From positions 1 to 10,308 of the forward strand of contig CAVWKL010000020.1 of the NCBI GenBank assembly GCA_963755075.1: a stretch of 10,308 nt of DNA, given 5' to 3'. The notes beneath the pieces were generated by a model. That model made no database searches. It saw only the letters and a program-made list of their open reading frames with translations, and had not been told where the DNA came from. The translations under genes were made by a program, and so were the position numbers. This document shows, piece after piece, positions 1 through 7,303 of the stretch. Origin of the DNA: Roseiarcus sp963755075 (lineage in GTDB: Bacteria; Pseudomonadota; Alphaproteobacteria; Rhizobiales; Beijerinckiaceae). Each line of letters opens with the position of its first letter. Position 1 is the first letter of the stretch.

Positions 1-49
1 GTGTTGATGTTGCCCCGTTTCACCAGGTGGTTACCCAGAAGCGCTTCAT
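1..49 (-). pseudogene. Degenerate inverted copy of the NDUFA12 gene start, running off the left edge
   Basis: Read leftward from the ATG at 49-47, this stretch gives MKRFWVTTW then a TGA at 22-20, followed by codons for NGA. The intact gene on the other strand begins MKRFLLRLFTWWNGA. Relative to it, the copy lacks two codons, has TGA where the second Trp codon (TGG) stands, and loses one base further on, which shifts the frame. These lesions make it a remnant, not a working gene. How much more of the copy lies outside the window cannot be seen. Confidence 0.6.
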
Positions 50-235
50 CGTTTCCGGCCGGGGGTGAAGGCTTTGGTGGCGGACGATGGCGGCGCTGGG
101 GAGGCCTTTCGCGCTGGACAGGCCTCCCCAGCGCCGCCATAGTCCGCCGCGCCAAAAACCTTCGCCCCGGCCGGAAACGATGAAGCGATTTCTTCTCAGA
201 TTATTCACCTGGTGGAACGGGGCGACGCTCAACAC
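1..235. repeat. Large imperfect inverted repeat spanning the NDUFA12 gene start
   Basis: The left arm (1-107) matches the reverse complement of the right arm (120-235), with a 12-base loop at 108-119. Matching blocks are 1-7 with 229-235, 12-19 with 216-223, 21-29 with 206-214, 42-64 with 165-187, and 79-107 with 120-148. The first pair touches the window edge, so the left arm may extend further out. The innermost 21 bases of each arm (87-107 and 120-140) pair perfectly. Small indels and substitutions separate the other blocks, so the arms have diverged and are not a simple assembly mirror. The right arm includes the first codons of the intact NDUFA12 gene, so this is best read as an inverted duplication of that gene's upstream region and 5' end. 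This is seen directly by base comparison; the origin is inferred. Confidence 0.85.
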
Positions 236-590
236 GCTTTGGCACACCCGCCGCCACGGCGAACTGGTCGGTCACGACGAATTCGGCAACCTTTACTACC
301 GCGCGCGCGGCGGCGCGATCGATCCGGGGCTCGGCTTCGAGCGGCGCTGGGTGATCTACAACGGCATCTCCGAGGCTTCGATGACGCCGCCGGGCTGGAA
401 CGGCTGGCTGCATCACACCGTCGACGTCGCCCCGAGCGAGGAAGACTACCAGGCGCGCGAGTGGGAGCGCCCCCACATCGGCAATCCCACGGGAACGCCT
501 GCGGCGATTCGCCCCAAGGGCTCGACGCTGCGGCGCGGCGCCCGCCAGGCTTCGAGCGGCGACTATCAGGCGTGGACGCCGGAAGGCTGA
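180..590 (+). CDS. NADH:ubiquinone oxidoreductase subunit NDUFA12 family protein
   Basis: This 136-residue protein is a clear member of the NDUFA12 (B17.2) family, the accessory subunit of respiratory complex I kept in alphaproteobacteria and mitochondria. It is expected at the membrane-facing side of the peripheral arm. Family landmarks appear in order: a Trp-rich start (MKRFLLRLFTWWNGAT), HDEFGNLYY, FERRWVIYNG, PPGWNGWLHHTVD, GTPAAIRPKGS and a terminal DYQAWTPEG. The start at 180 is chosen because homologues begin with this MKxF(L)xxFTWWNG segment; the frame is open further upstream, but that would add 31 non-family residues encoded in the inverted repeat. No strong ribosome binding site precedes it. 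The DUF2155 gene follows 92 bases downstream on the same strand, an arrangement common in alphaproteobacteria. Family assignment is confident. Confidence 0.95.
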   Translation: MKRFLLRLFTWWNGATLNTLWHTRRHGELVGHDEFGNLYYRARGGAIDPGLGFERRWVIYNGISEASMTPPGWNGWLHHTVDVAPSEEDYQAREWERPHIGNPTGTPAAIRPKGSTLRRGARQASSGDYQAWTPEG

Positions 591-682
591 AGCCGGCGCC
601 TTCATTTCGCCCTGCTTTGCCGTCACGGGGAGCCAAGGCAATGGAAGGCGCGGGATTGCGCGCGGCGGGCCCGAAGCAGACG

Positions 683-1333
683 ATGAACGGACGAACGAAG
701 CTCATCGGCGCCGCGGCGTGCGCGGCGCTCCTCGGCGCGGCCGGACCCGCCTTCGCCGACAAGATCAAGCATCCGATCGCGGTGTTCTCCGGGCTCGACA
801 AAATCACCGGCCGCATCATCGCCTTCGAGGTGGCGATCAACGAGACGGTGCAGTTCGGATCGCTGCAGATCACCCCGCGCGTCTGCTACTCGCGCCCGCC
901 GACCGAGGCGCCGCAGACCGACGTCTTCGCCGAGGTCGACGAAGTCGAGCAGAACAACGCCTATAACCGCATCTTCACCGGTTGGATGTTCGCCGACAGC
1001 CCGGGCATGCACGGCATCGAGCATCCCGTCTACGACATCTGGCTGACCGACTGCAAAGGCGGCACGCAGATCATCCACGAGGCGCCCGAGGTGGTCGACG
1101 CGCCCTCGCCCGAGCCCCCCGATTCCGACCTCACGGCCGCGCCGCCCGACGCCAAGACCCCGACGGCGCCGAAAAAGCGCCGGCCGCCCAAGCCCGCGAC
1201 GGGGACCATCGAAACGAGCCCGCTCGACCTCGGCGCGGCGAGCCCCGCCCCGCCCGCCCCGCGCAATCCGCCGACGCGACGGTTCTTCCCCACCGACGCG
1301 GCGCCGGTGCCCCCGGCCGATATTGGGCAATAG
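683..1333 (+). CDS. Secreted DUF2155 domain-containing protein
   Basis: This 216-residue protein has a Sec-type signal peptide (about 1-25, cleavage near AFA|DK) and then a DUF2155 domain (about 30-128). Visible family features are the FSGLDKITGRI segment, ITPRVCYSRPP with Cys68, IFTGWMFADSPG, and HPVYDIWLTDCK with Cys124; the two cysteines could form a disulfide in the periplasm. The tail after about residue 135 is low-complexity, rich in Pro, Ala and Lys/Arg. The function of DUF2155 is not established, though it is often encoded beside NDUFA12. The start at 683 gives a clean signal peptide. An in-frame ATG at 641 would place 14 extra residues before it, with an AAGG only two bases from that ATG, so it is less likely. 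Confidence 0.88.
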   Translation: MNGRTKLIGAAACAALLGAAGPAFADKIKHPIAVFSGLDKITGRIIAFEVAINETVQFGSLQITPRVCYSRPPTEAPQTDVFAEVDEVEQNNAYNRIFTGWMFADSPGMHGIEHPVYDIWLTDCKGGTQIIHEAPEVVDAPSPEPPDSDLTAAPPDAKTPTAPKKRRPPKPATGTIETSPLDLGAASPAPPAPRNPPTRRFFPTDAAPVPPADIGQ

Positions 1334-1446
1334 CGCGGCTTTGCGCCCCCACGAGGGCCTTGGAGCGCGTCATGAACCCGTGCGAAGCTTCGACGACGGG
1401 GATGCGCTGCGAAAGCTGTCGCGCCGCGTCATCGAGGAGGACGTCC

Positions 1447-1887
1447 ATGAAATCCTGTCCCACGCCGCTCGGTCGCGCCTCGCGCCGCGCCGCGCGCGCC
1501 GCCGGCCTCATCGCCAGCGCCGCCTTCTCCGCCGCCAGCGCGGCGCCGCCCTGCACGCCCGGGGACGAAGCCTGTCCCGTGGCGCTGAAGATGGCGCCCG
1601 GCGCGACGTCGATCGTCGCGCAAGGATCGGTTTCCGGCGAGCGCCCGGACTATTCCTTCAAGTTCGCCGCCCGCGCCGGACAGACGCTGACGATCCATAT
1701 CGTCGGGGGCGACATCAAAACCGGCCCCGGAATCCCGATCGCCTTCCCCGGCGGAAGCGGCGGCGCGGTCGATGTCGACACGCCTTTTGCGCTGCCGGCG
1801 ACCGGCGAATACGTGATTCTGCTGCACGCCAACACCATGTCGGAGGGACCGTTCGGCAAATTCAAACTGACATTGCAGATCAAGTGA
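1447..1887 (+). CDS. Small secreted protein of unknown function, beta-rich
   Basis: This 146-residue protein is preceded by a strong AGGAGG at 1435-1440, correctly spaced from the ATG. The N-terminus has several arginines and then an Ala-rich hydrophobic stretch (about 19-33), consistent with a signal peptide. The mature part has Cys36 and Cys43, then alternating polar and hydrophobic stretches: a YSFKFAARAGQTLTIHI-like segment (69-85), a Gly-rich loop (87-107), an LPATGEYVILLH segment (117-128) and a final FKLTLQI strand. That order (AGQ..L.I, then LPATGEY.I) resembles the beta-sandwich of bacterial pre-peptidase C-terminal (PPC) domains, but there is no attached peptidase. I do not recognise the family with certainty. 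It converges on the MFS gene with a 54-base gap that holds a GCCGGCGCCGGC palindrome (1908-1919). Confidence 0.72.
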   Translation: MKSCPTPLGRASRRAARAAGLIASAAFSAASAAPPCTPGDEACPVALKMAPGATSIVAQGSVSGERPDYSFKFAARAGQTLTIHIVGGDIKTGPGIPIAFPGGSGGAVDVDTPFALPATGEYVILLHANTMSEGPFGKFKLTLQIK

Positions 1888-1941
1888 CGGCGGGCGGCGC
1901 GACGAGAGCCGGCGCCGGCGGCCCCGTCGGCCGACGTTTCC

Positions 1942-3174
1942 TCACACCCGCTTGCCGGCGTGGCGCAGATCCGCTGCGGCCTCGGCGACATCGCCCGCGG
2001 TCGCCCCGCCTTGCCGGGCCGCCGGGCGCCGCATCGTCAGCGCGAGCGCCAGCCAAATCAGGCTGAGCGCGATGGCGAAGGCGAAGACGCCGGTCGGCCC
2101 GCCCGCCCCCATGGTCCAACCGCCGCCCGCGCCGCCGACAAAAATCCCGAGGAACTGCGAGCTCGAGTAGACGCCGGTCGCCGCGCCCTTGGCGTCGGCG
2201 GGCGCGAATTTGGTGATCAGCGACGGCAGCATCGCCTCCATGACGTTGAAGGCGGCGAAGAACGCCGTCAGCGCCACAGCTGTGGCGACCACGCTCGCCC
2301 CGAGGCTCGCCAGGCCGATGAGGCTCGCCGCAATCGCCATGATGGCGCCGACGAACACTTCCTTCATGCGCCCGCGCGTTTCGGCGACGATGATCGCAGG
2401 GATCATCAAGGCCATCGCCGCGGCCATGACGGGCAGATAGAATTTCCACTGGCCGGCGCCGCCGAGGTCGAGCGTCCGCGCCAGGATGGCGGGGATGACC
2501 AGGAAGCTGGCGGTGAGGATGGCGTGCAGCGTGAAAACCGCGAAGTCGAGCCGCAGCAATTCGCCGTCGCGCAACACCCGGAAAAAGGTCGACGCGGCGG
2601 TTCCGCGCGCCTCTGATCGCGCCGGCGTCGGGACGAGGCCGAGCGTGACGGCGACGCCTAGCAGGGCGAGGCCGGCGGTGACCCAAAAGATTCCGGAGAG
2701 GCCGACCGCGGCGGCGAGCGGCGGACCGACCAGGACCGCCAAGCCGAAGGAAAGCCCGATGGTGATCCCCACCACCGCCATCGCGCGGGTGCGCACCTCG
2801 TCGCGCGTAAGATCGGCCACCATCGCCAGGATCGACGAACCGACCGCGCCGGCGCCCTGCAGGATGCGCCCGATGAGCACGCCCTCGATCGAGGTGGCGA
2901 GCGCCGCCACGACGCTGCCGAGGCCGAACAGCGCCAGGCCGGCGGCGATCACCCTCTTGCGCCCGATGCGATCGGAGAGCAGGCCGAGCGGAATCTGAAG
3001 CAGGCCCTGCGCCAATCCATAGGCGCCGAGCGCGAGACCGATCATCTCGGGATTGGCGCCGGGAAGAGCGCGCGCAAGTTCGGCGAACACCGGGTAGATC
3101 ATGAACAGCCCGAGCAGCCGCGCCGCGAACACGGCGGCGAGACAGATCGTTGCGCGAAGCTCGGTTGCGTTCAT
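1942..3174 (-). CDS. MFS transporter, YajR-like
   Basis: This 410-residue, strongly hydrophobic protein with about 12 membrane segments is a major facilitator superfamily transporter of the inner membrane. MFS motif A is at 64-72 (GLLSDRIGR, continuing KR), and a motif B-like GRILQGAGA is at 102-110 with Arg103. The DLTRDEVRTRAMA segment (121-133) and the FMIYPVFAELA first helix resemble the YajR group of putative proton-driven drug/solute exporters. The start at 3174 (MNATELRAT) is chosen because YajR-type proteins begin a few residues before the first helix. An in-frame ATG at 3246 would add 24 polar residues with no ribosome binding site. E. coli YajR carries a C-terminal YAM domain; here only a short polar tail follows the last helix. 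Substrate unknown. Confidence 0.9.
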   Translation of the reverse strand: MNATELRATICLAAVFAARLLGLFMIYPVFAELARALPGANPEMIGLALGAYGLAQGLLQIPLGLLSDRIGRKRVIAAGLALFGLGSVVAALATSIEGVLIGRILQGAGAVGSSILAMVADLTRDEVRTRAMAVVGITIGLSFGLAVLVGPPLAAAVGLSGIFWVTAGLALLGVAVTLGLVPTPARSEARGTAASTFFRVLRDGELLRLDFAVFTLHAILTASFLVIPAILARTLDLGGAGQWKFYLPVMAAAMALMIPAIIVAETRGRMKEVFVGAIMAIAASLIGLASLGASVVATAVALTAFFAAFNVMEAMLPSLITKFAPADAKGAATGVYSSSQFLGIFVGGAGGGWTMGAGGPTGVFAFAIALSLIWLALALTMRRPAARQGGATAGDVAEAAADLRHAGKRV

Positions 3175-3337
3175 CGAGGGGTCCGCTCGTCGCGCGCCGG
3201 AAGGGTCGACCGGCGGCGACGCGCGTCGGACGAGGCGCACCCCCATAGCAAGATCGCAGCGCGCCTCCTAGGGCCTGCGGTTTGCGCCCCACGCGCCCGC
3301 CGGGGAAAACGTCGGCGTCGCGACCGGCGCGGCGGCT

Positions 3338-4042
3338 CTATGGCCGCTTGGGGATTTCCAATCCGCGCTGCACCGCCGGACGGGCGAGCGCGCGCTCGAG
3401 CCAGGCGGGAACCCGCTCCAGCGCGTCGAAGTCGACGAGCTCACGCGCGCCGTAGAAACCGATGAGATTGCGCACCCAGCCGAGCAGGGAAATGTCGGCG
3501 ATCGTGTATTCGTCGCCCATGATCCATCGCCTTCCCTCGAGACGAGCTTCCAAGACGCCGAGCAAGCGCTTGGATTCGTTTTGATATCTTTCGAGGGGCC
3601 GCTTGTCCTCGATCTCCTTGCCGGCGAATTTGAAGAAATAGCCGAGCTGGCCGAACATCGGCCCGATGAACGCCATCTGGAAGAACACCCACTGGATCGT
3701 CTCATAGCGCGCCCCGGCGTCGGCGGGCGCGAGCGCGCCCGACTTGTCCGCGAGATAGAGCAAGATCGCGCCCGATTCGAACAGGCCCAACGGCTTGCCG
3801 CCCGGCCCGTCGGGATCGATGATCGCCGGGATCTTGCCGTTCGGGTTCAACGACAGGAACTCCGGCGTCCAGCTTTCGTTTTTGCCGATGTCGACGGTGT
3901 GCGGCTCGTAGGGCAGCCCGATCTCCTCGAGCATGATCGAGACCTTCACGCCGTTCGGGGTCGGCAACGAATAGAGCTGCAAGCGCTCGGGATGCTGGGC
4001 GGGCCAGCGCCGGGTGATGGGAAAGGCGGAGAGGGCGGACAT
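3338..4042 (-). CDS. Glutathione S-transferase, Nu-class / YfcG-YghU type
   Basis: This 234-residue cytosolic enzyme has an N-terminal thioredoxin-like domain (about 20-103) and a C-terminal helical domain (about 112-225). Diagnostic features are LYSLPTPNGVKV (23-34), whose TPNG is the glutathione-contacting segment of Nu-class enzymes; the cis-proline NGKIPAI (Pro72); and the gamma-glutamyl-binding ESGAI (89-93). The C-terminal part has GPMFGQLGYFF (127-137), like the conserved GPMxGQ of YfcG and YghU, and EYTIADIS (178-185), the usual GST hydrophobic staple region. YfcG and YghU are glutathione-dependent disulfide-bond reductases, so that activity is the best guess. The start at 4042 has a GGAG seven bases upstream; an ATG 36 bases further upstream lacks one. 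It is divergent from the ketopantoate-reductase-like gene. Confidence 0.9.
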   Translation of the reverse strand: MSALSAFPITRRWPAQHPERLQLYSLPTPNGVKVSIMLEEIGLPYEPHTVDIGKNESWTPEFLSLNPNGKIPAIIDPDGPGGKPLGLFESGAILLYLADKSGALAPADAGARYETIQWVFFQMAFIGPMFGQLGYFFKFAGKEIEDKRPLERYQNESKRLLGVLEARLEGRRWIMGDEYTIADISLLGWVRNLIGFYGARELVDFDALERVPAWLERALARPAVQRGLEIPKRP

Positions 4043-4243
4043 GGGCAGGCTCCGGTCGAGAGGAATGGGGCGGACCATAGCCGAGCCGAGGCGGGGCGCA
4101 ATGGCCTCGGCGGCGCGCGCGATCGCGGGCGGTCGGCCAGCGACAACTTCACGCCTAGGCCTAAGGCGACGGCGCGGGTATGTAGCTTCGGCGCGCCGGC
4201 CCAAGCGTAGGCTCAAAGGGCGCTTGCCAAGAAGGAGACGACC

Positions 4244-5197
4244 ATGCGCTTTCTCGTTGTCGGCGCCGGCGCGATCGGCGGCTACTTCGGCGGCCGGCTG
4301 CTGGAGGCCGGCCGCGACGTGACGTTCCTCGTCCGCCCGCGGCGCGCGGCGGAACTCGCCAGCGCCGGGCTGACGATCCGCAGTCGCTTCGGCGATGCGA
4401 CGCTGCCCGCCCCGCCGCTTGTGCTGGCGGGGGCGCTGGATGCGCCCTTCGACGCCGTCGTGCTGAGCTGCAAGGCCTATGATCTCGAAGGCGCGATGGA
4501 CGCCTTCGCGCCGGCGATTGGCCCAGACACGGCGATCCTGCCCCTGCTCAACGGCATGCGTCATCTCGAGGCGCTCGATGCGCGCTTCGGCCGCGACCGC
4601 ACGCTCGGCGGATGGTGCACCATCTCGACCACGCTCGACGCGCAGGGTCGGGTCATCCACCTCAACGACATCCACACGCTGCAATTCGGCGAACGCGACG
4701 GGGCGCGCTCGGCCCGCGCCGAGGCGATCGCCGCCGCTTTCGCCGGCGCGAAGTTCGACGGGCGGCTCAGCGAGACGGTCGTTCTGGAGATGTGGGAAAA
4801 GTGGGCGTTCATCGCCGCGGCCGCCGGGATCACCTGCCTGATGCGCGCCACGATCGGCGACATCGTGACCGCGGACGCAGCCGATCTGGCGACGAGGCTG
4901 CTCGAGGAGTGCGCCGGCGTCGCGGCGCGCCAAGGGCGCCCGCCCCGCCCGGAGTTCCTCGCGCGGATCCGCGGCATGCTCGCCGCGCCCGGCTCGCCGC
5001 TCGCCGCCTCGATGTTGCGCGACGTCGAGCGCGGCGCCCCGACCGAGGCCGACCACATTCTGGGCGATCTCCTGCGCCGCGCCGGGGCCGCGGGCGGCGA
5101 CCCCGCCCCTCTGCTGCGCGTCGCCTACGCCCAGATGCGAGCCTACGAGGCCCGCCGCGCGCGCGAGCGCGCCGCAGGCGCTCAAGCGGCGCTCTAG
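4244..5197 (+). CDS. Ketopantoate reductase family oxidoreductase (PanE/ApbA-like)
   Basis: This 317-residue NADP-dependent dehydrogenase belongs to the 2-dehydropantoate 2-reductase family. It opens with a Rossmann fingerprint GAGAIGGYFGG (7-17). It then has SCKAYD (75-80) with Lys77 and LLNGM (101-105) with Asn103. The C-terminal helical domain carries the likely catalytic Lys186 (EMWEKWAF), SMLRD (Ser256) and PTEADHI with Glu268. AAGGAG eight bases before the ATG is a good ribosome binding site. In E. coli PanE the segment after the catalytic Lys contains two Asn residues that contact substrate; here it reads FIAAAAGITCLMRA with no Asn. This suggests a paralogue, common in Hyphomicrobiales, that may reduce another 2-oxo or 3-oxo acid and not supply pantothenate. 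I therefore give no panE symbol. Confidence 0.9.
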   Translation: MRFLVVGAGAIGGYFGGRLLEAGRDVTFLVRPRRAAELASAGLTIRSRFGDATLPAPPLVLAGALDAPFDAVVLSCKAYDLEGAMDAFAPAIGPDTAILPLLNGMRHLEALDARFGRDRTLGGWCTISTTLDAQGRVIHLNDIHTLQFGERDGARSARAEAIAAAFAGAKFDGRLSETVVLEMWEKWAFIAAAAGITCLMRATIGDIVTADAADLATRLLEECAGVAARQGRPPRPEFLARIRGMLAAPGSPLAASMLRDVERGAPTEADHILGDLLRRAGAAGGDPAPLLRVAYAQMRAYEARRARERAAGAQAAL

Positions 5198-5301
5198 GGC
5201 GCGAGGCGGCGGCTTGCCGGCGGAGCGGCGAACGAACGTCCCGACCGCGCCTCGATGCGGGCGCGGCGATCGTGTTGCCGCGTTGGACGATTTGTGCGCC
5301 G

Positions 5302-6234
5302 TCAACGCGCATCCGGGCCGCTCGCCGCGCCGCGCCACGGTCGGCTCTTGACGAAGTCGACGAAGGCGCGCAGCGGCGCCGGCAGATGGCGACGACCGGG
5401 ATAATAGAGGAAAGGTCCCGAGAAACTCTGCCGCCAGGGCGTCAGCACCGGCTCCAAGGCGCCGCTGTCGAAATGCGGGCGCAGCCAATCCTCGAAGAGA
5501 TGGATGATTCCGAGCCCGGCGACGGCGGCCTCGACCGCCAGGTCCACCGCCGCCCCGAGCCGCACCACCAAGGGGCCGACGGGGTCGACCCGCACCAATT
5601 CGCCGTCGCGCTCGAACTCCCAGGCCGGCGTCGCGCCGCTGGCGAACTGGCCGCTGAGGCAGGCGTGGGCGAGCAGGTCGCGCGGGTGCTCCGGCCGGCC
5701 GCGCCGATCGAGATAGTCGGGCGCCGCGGCGGTGGCGAAGCGTTGCGCGCGCGGGCCGATCGGAACCGCGATCATGTCCTGTTCGAGCCGCTCGTCATAG
5801 CGGACGCCGGCGTCGCAGCCCGCCGCGAGCACGTCGACGAAGCCGTCCTCGACAATGACCTCCAGCCGGATGTCGGGATAGGCTTTCAGGAACGGCGGCA
5901 CGATCGAGGGCAGCACCAGACGCGCCACCGTCGCCGGCACGTTGAGCTTGAGGGTTCCGGCCGGCCGGTCGCGAAAGGCGTTGACGACGTCGACGGCCGC
6001 CTCGACTTCGTCGAGCGCCGGCGCCAACCGCTCGATGAGACGGGCGCCCGCCTCGGTCGGGGCGATGCTGCGCGTGGTGCGATTGAGCAGCCGCACGCCG
6101 AGCTTGGCCTCGAGGCGCCGCACCGCCTCGCTGAGGCTCGAGGCCGAGACGCCCGCCGCCCGCGCCCCATCGCGGAATCCGCCGGCCTGCGCCACCGTCA
6201 CGAAGGCGGCGAGATCGTCCAGGTCCACCGCCAT
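5302..6234 (-). CDS. LysR family transcriptional regulator
   Basis: This 310-residue regulator has an N-terminal winged helix-turn-helix (about 4-63: DDLAAFVTVAQAGGF, then SASSLSEAVRRLEAKLGVRL, NRTTRSIAPTEAG), a linker helix to about 88, and a periplasmic-binding-protein-like effector domain (about 91-295). The segment LKLNVPATVARLVLPSIVP marks the domain junction in the form typical of this LysR branch. It is divergent from the pyridoxal reductase gene, with the two starts 116 bases apart. LysR proteins usually control the divergent neighbour and themselves, so it probably regulates that gene; this is inferred from context only, and the effector is unknown. No strong ribosome binding site is visible. 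Confidence 0.93.
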   Translation of the reverse strand: MAVDLDDLAAFVTVAQAGGFRDGARAAGVSASSLSEAVRRLEAKLGVRLLNRTTRSIAPTEAGARLIERLAPALDEVEAAVDVVNAFRDRPAGTLKLNVPATVARLVLPSIVPPFLKAYPDIRLEVIVEDGFVDVLAAGCDAGVRYDERLEQDMIAVPIGPRAQRFATAAAPDYLDRRGRPEHPRDLLAHACLSGQFASGATPAWEFERDGELVRVDPVGPLVVRLGAAVDLAVEAAVAGLGIIHLFEDWLRPHFDSGALEPVLTPWRQSFSGPFLYYPGRRHLPAPLRAFVDFVKSRPWRGAASGPDAR

Positions 6235-6314
6235 TGTCCATATTCCCGCACAGCTTGTTCCGATTGGGAAGGGTTGTCGCGCGGACGCGCAGCGTCAATA
6301 TGTCGGCCGGCGCG

Positions 6315-6349
6315 ATTTCGAAGGTTTTTCGCCATTTCGGAGGTTTTCC
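6315..6349 (+). repeat. Tandem direct repeat in the pyridoxal reductase leader
   Basis: ATTTCGAAGGTTTTTC at 6315-6330 and ATTTCGGAGGTTTTCC at 6334-6349 agree at 14 of 16 bases with a 19-base period. The second copy holds the Shine-Dalgarno GGAGG of the gene starting at 6351; the first holds a weaker AAGG at the same place in the unit. It may be a local duplication of the ribosome binding region or a repeated protein-binding site for the divergent LysR regulator. Confidence 0.7.
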
Positions 6350-6350
6350 C

Positions 6351-7229
6351 ATGATCGACATCACCGCCGCCGGCGCATTCCCGCTCGGCGACCGCACCGT
6401 AAACCGCATGGGCTACGGCGCGATGCAGCTCGCCGGACCCGGCGTCTTCGGACCGCCTCGCGATCGCGATGCGGCGCTCGCCGTGCTGCGCGAGGCGGTC
6501 GCGAACGGAGTGAACCACATCGACACCAGCGACTTCTATGGCCCCCACGTCACCAACCGGCTGATCCGCGAGGCGCTTCACCCCTACCCCAAGGGGCTGA
6601 CGATCGTCACCAAGGTCGGCGCGGTGCGCGGCGACGACGCCTCGTGGATCCCGGCGATGGCGCCCGCCGACCTCGCGCGCGCCGTCCACGACAACCTGCG
6701 CAATCTCGGCCTCGAGGCGCTGGACGTCGTCAACCTCAGGATCATGGGGCGGGTGCATGAGCCGAGCGAAGGCTCGATCGAAGCTCCGTTCGCCGCGCTG
6801 GCCGAGCTCAAGCGACAGGGCCTCATCCGCCATCTCGGCCTCAGCAACGTCACCTCGGCTCAGTTCGCCGAGGCGCGCGGCATCGCCGAGGTCGTCTGCG
6901 TGCAGAACCTCTACAACCTCGTCCATCGCGCCGACGAGGCGCTGATCGACGCGCTCGCGGCCATCGGCGTCGCTTACGTGCCCTTCTTCCCGCTCGGCGG
7001 CTTCACGCCGCTGCAGTCCTCGGCCCTGTCGGATGTCGCGAGCGCGCTCGGGGCGACGCCGATGCAGGTGGCGCTCGCCTGGCTCATCCGCCGCGCCCCC
7101 AACATCCTGCTGATCCCCGGCACCTCGTCGGTCGGCCATCTGCGCGAGAACTTGGCGGCGGCGGAGCTGAAGCTGTCGGGGGAAGCCGTCGCGCGGCTCG
7201 ATGCGATCGGCGAGGGAGGGGAGCGGTAG
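6351..7229 (+). CDS. pdxI: Aldo/keto reductase, PdxI (YdbC)-type pyridoxal reductase
   Basis: This 292-residue aldo-keto reductase closely resembles E. coli YdbC, now called PdxI, an NADPH-dependent pyridoxal reductase that makes pyridoxine in vitamin B6 salvage. Shared blocks recalled from YdbC include NRMGYGAMQLAGPGVFGPPR (18-37), NHIDTSDFYGPHVTN (55-69), AVHDNLRNLGLEALDVVNLR (111-130), PFFPLGGFTPLQSS (211-224) and ILLIPGTSSVGHLREN (252-267). The catalytic Asp58, Tyr63 and Lys88 are present; the usual AKR catalytic His is Arg130, as in YdbC itself. The (beta/alpha)8 barrel is complete and of family length. GGAGG lies eight bases before the ATG. It is divergently transcribed from the LysR gene, its likely regulator. 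The assignment rests on remembered similarity, not a search. Confidence 0.92.
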   Translation: MIDITAAGAFPLGDRTVNRMGYGAMQLAGPGVFGPPRDRDAALAVLREAVANGVNHIDTSDFYGPHVTNRLIREALHPYPKGLTIVTKVGAVRGDDASWIPAMAPADLARAVHDNLRNLGLEALDVVNLRIMGRVHEPSEGSIEAPFAALAELKRQGLIRHLGLSNVTSAQFAEARGIAEVVCVQNLYNLVHRADEALIDALAAIGVAYVPFFPLGGFTPLQSSALSDVASALGATPMQVALAWLIRRAPNILLIPGTSSVGHLRENLAAAELKLSGEAVARLDAIGEGGER

Positions 7230-7303
7230 GCGGGAAGAGCGGGGGAAGCTGGCGCCCACGCCAACCCAGGCGCCATGGCTTTCCTAGAGACGAGGCGTTC
7301 GAG

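Noticed and set aside
79..148. The strong hairpin read as an intrinsic terminator
   Set aside because: There is no T-run after the stem on either strand, and it is the centre of a much longer inverted duplication.
1908..1919. GCCGGCGCCGGC palindrome between convergent genes as a terminator
   Set aside because: It is short, has no loop or T-run, and such GC palindromes are expected by chance in this base composition.
1880..3292. A 470-residue open frame on the minus strand overlapping the MFS gene
   Set aside because: It is a frame-shifted shadow of the transporter, with Arg/His-rich content and no hydrophobic helices.
3338..5488. A very long open frame on the minus strand reading through the GST gene and across the reductase gene
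   Set aside because: Only the last 234 residues (from 4042) are a recognisable protein. The upstream part is Arg/Ala-rich, antisense to the well-supported reductase gene, and is an artefact of high GC.
4612..6354. A 580-residue open frame on the plus strand
   Set aside because: It overlaps the reductase in another frame and lies antisense to the LysR gene; the composition is Arg/Ala-rich with no family features.
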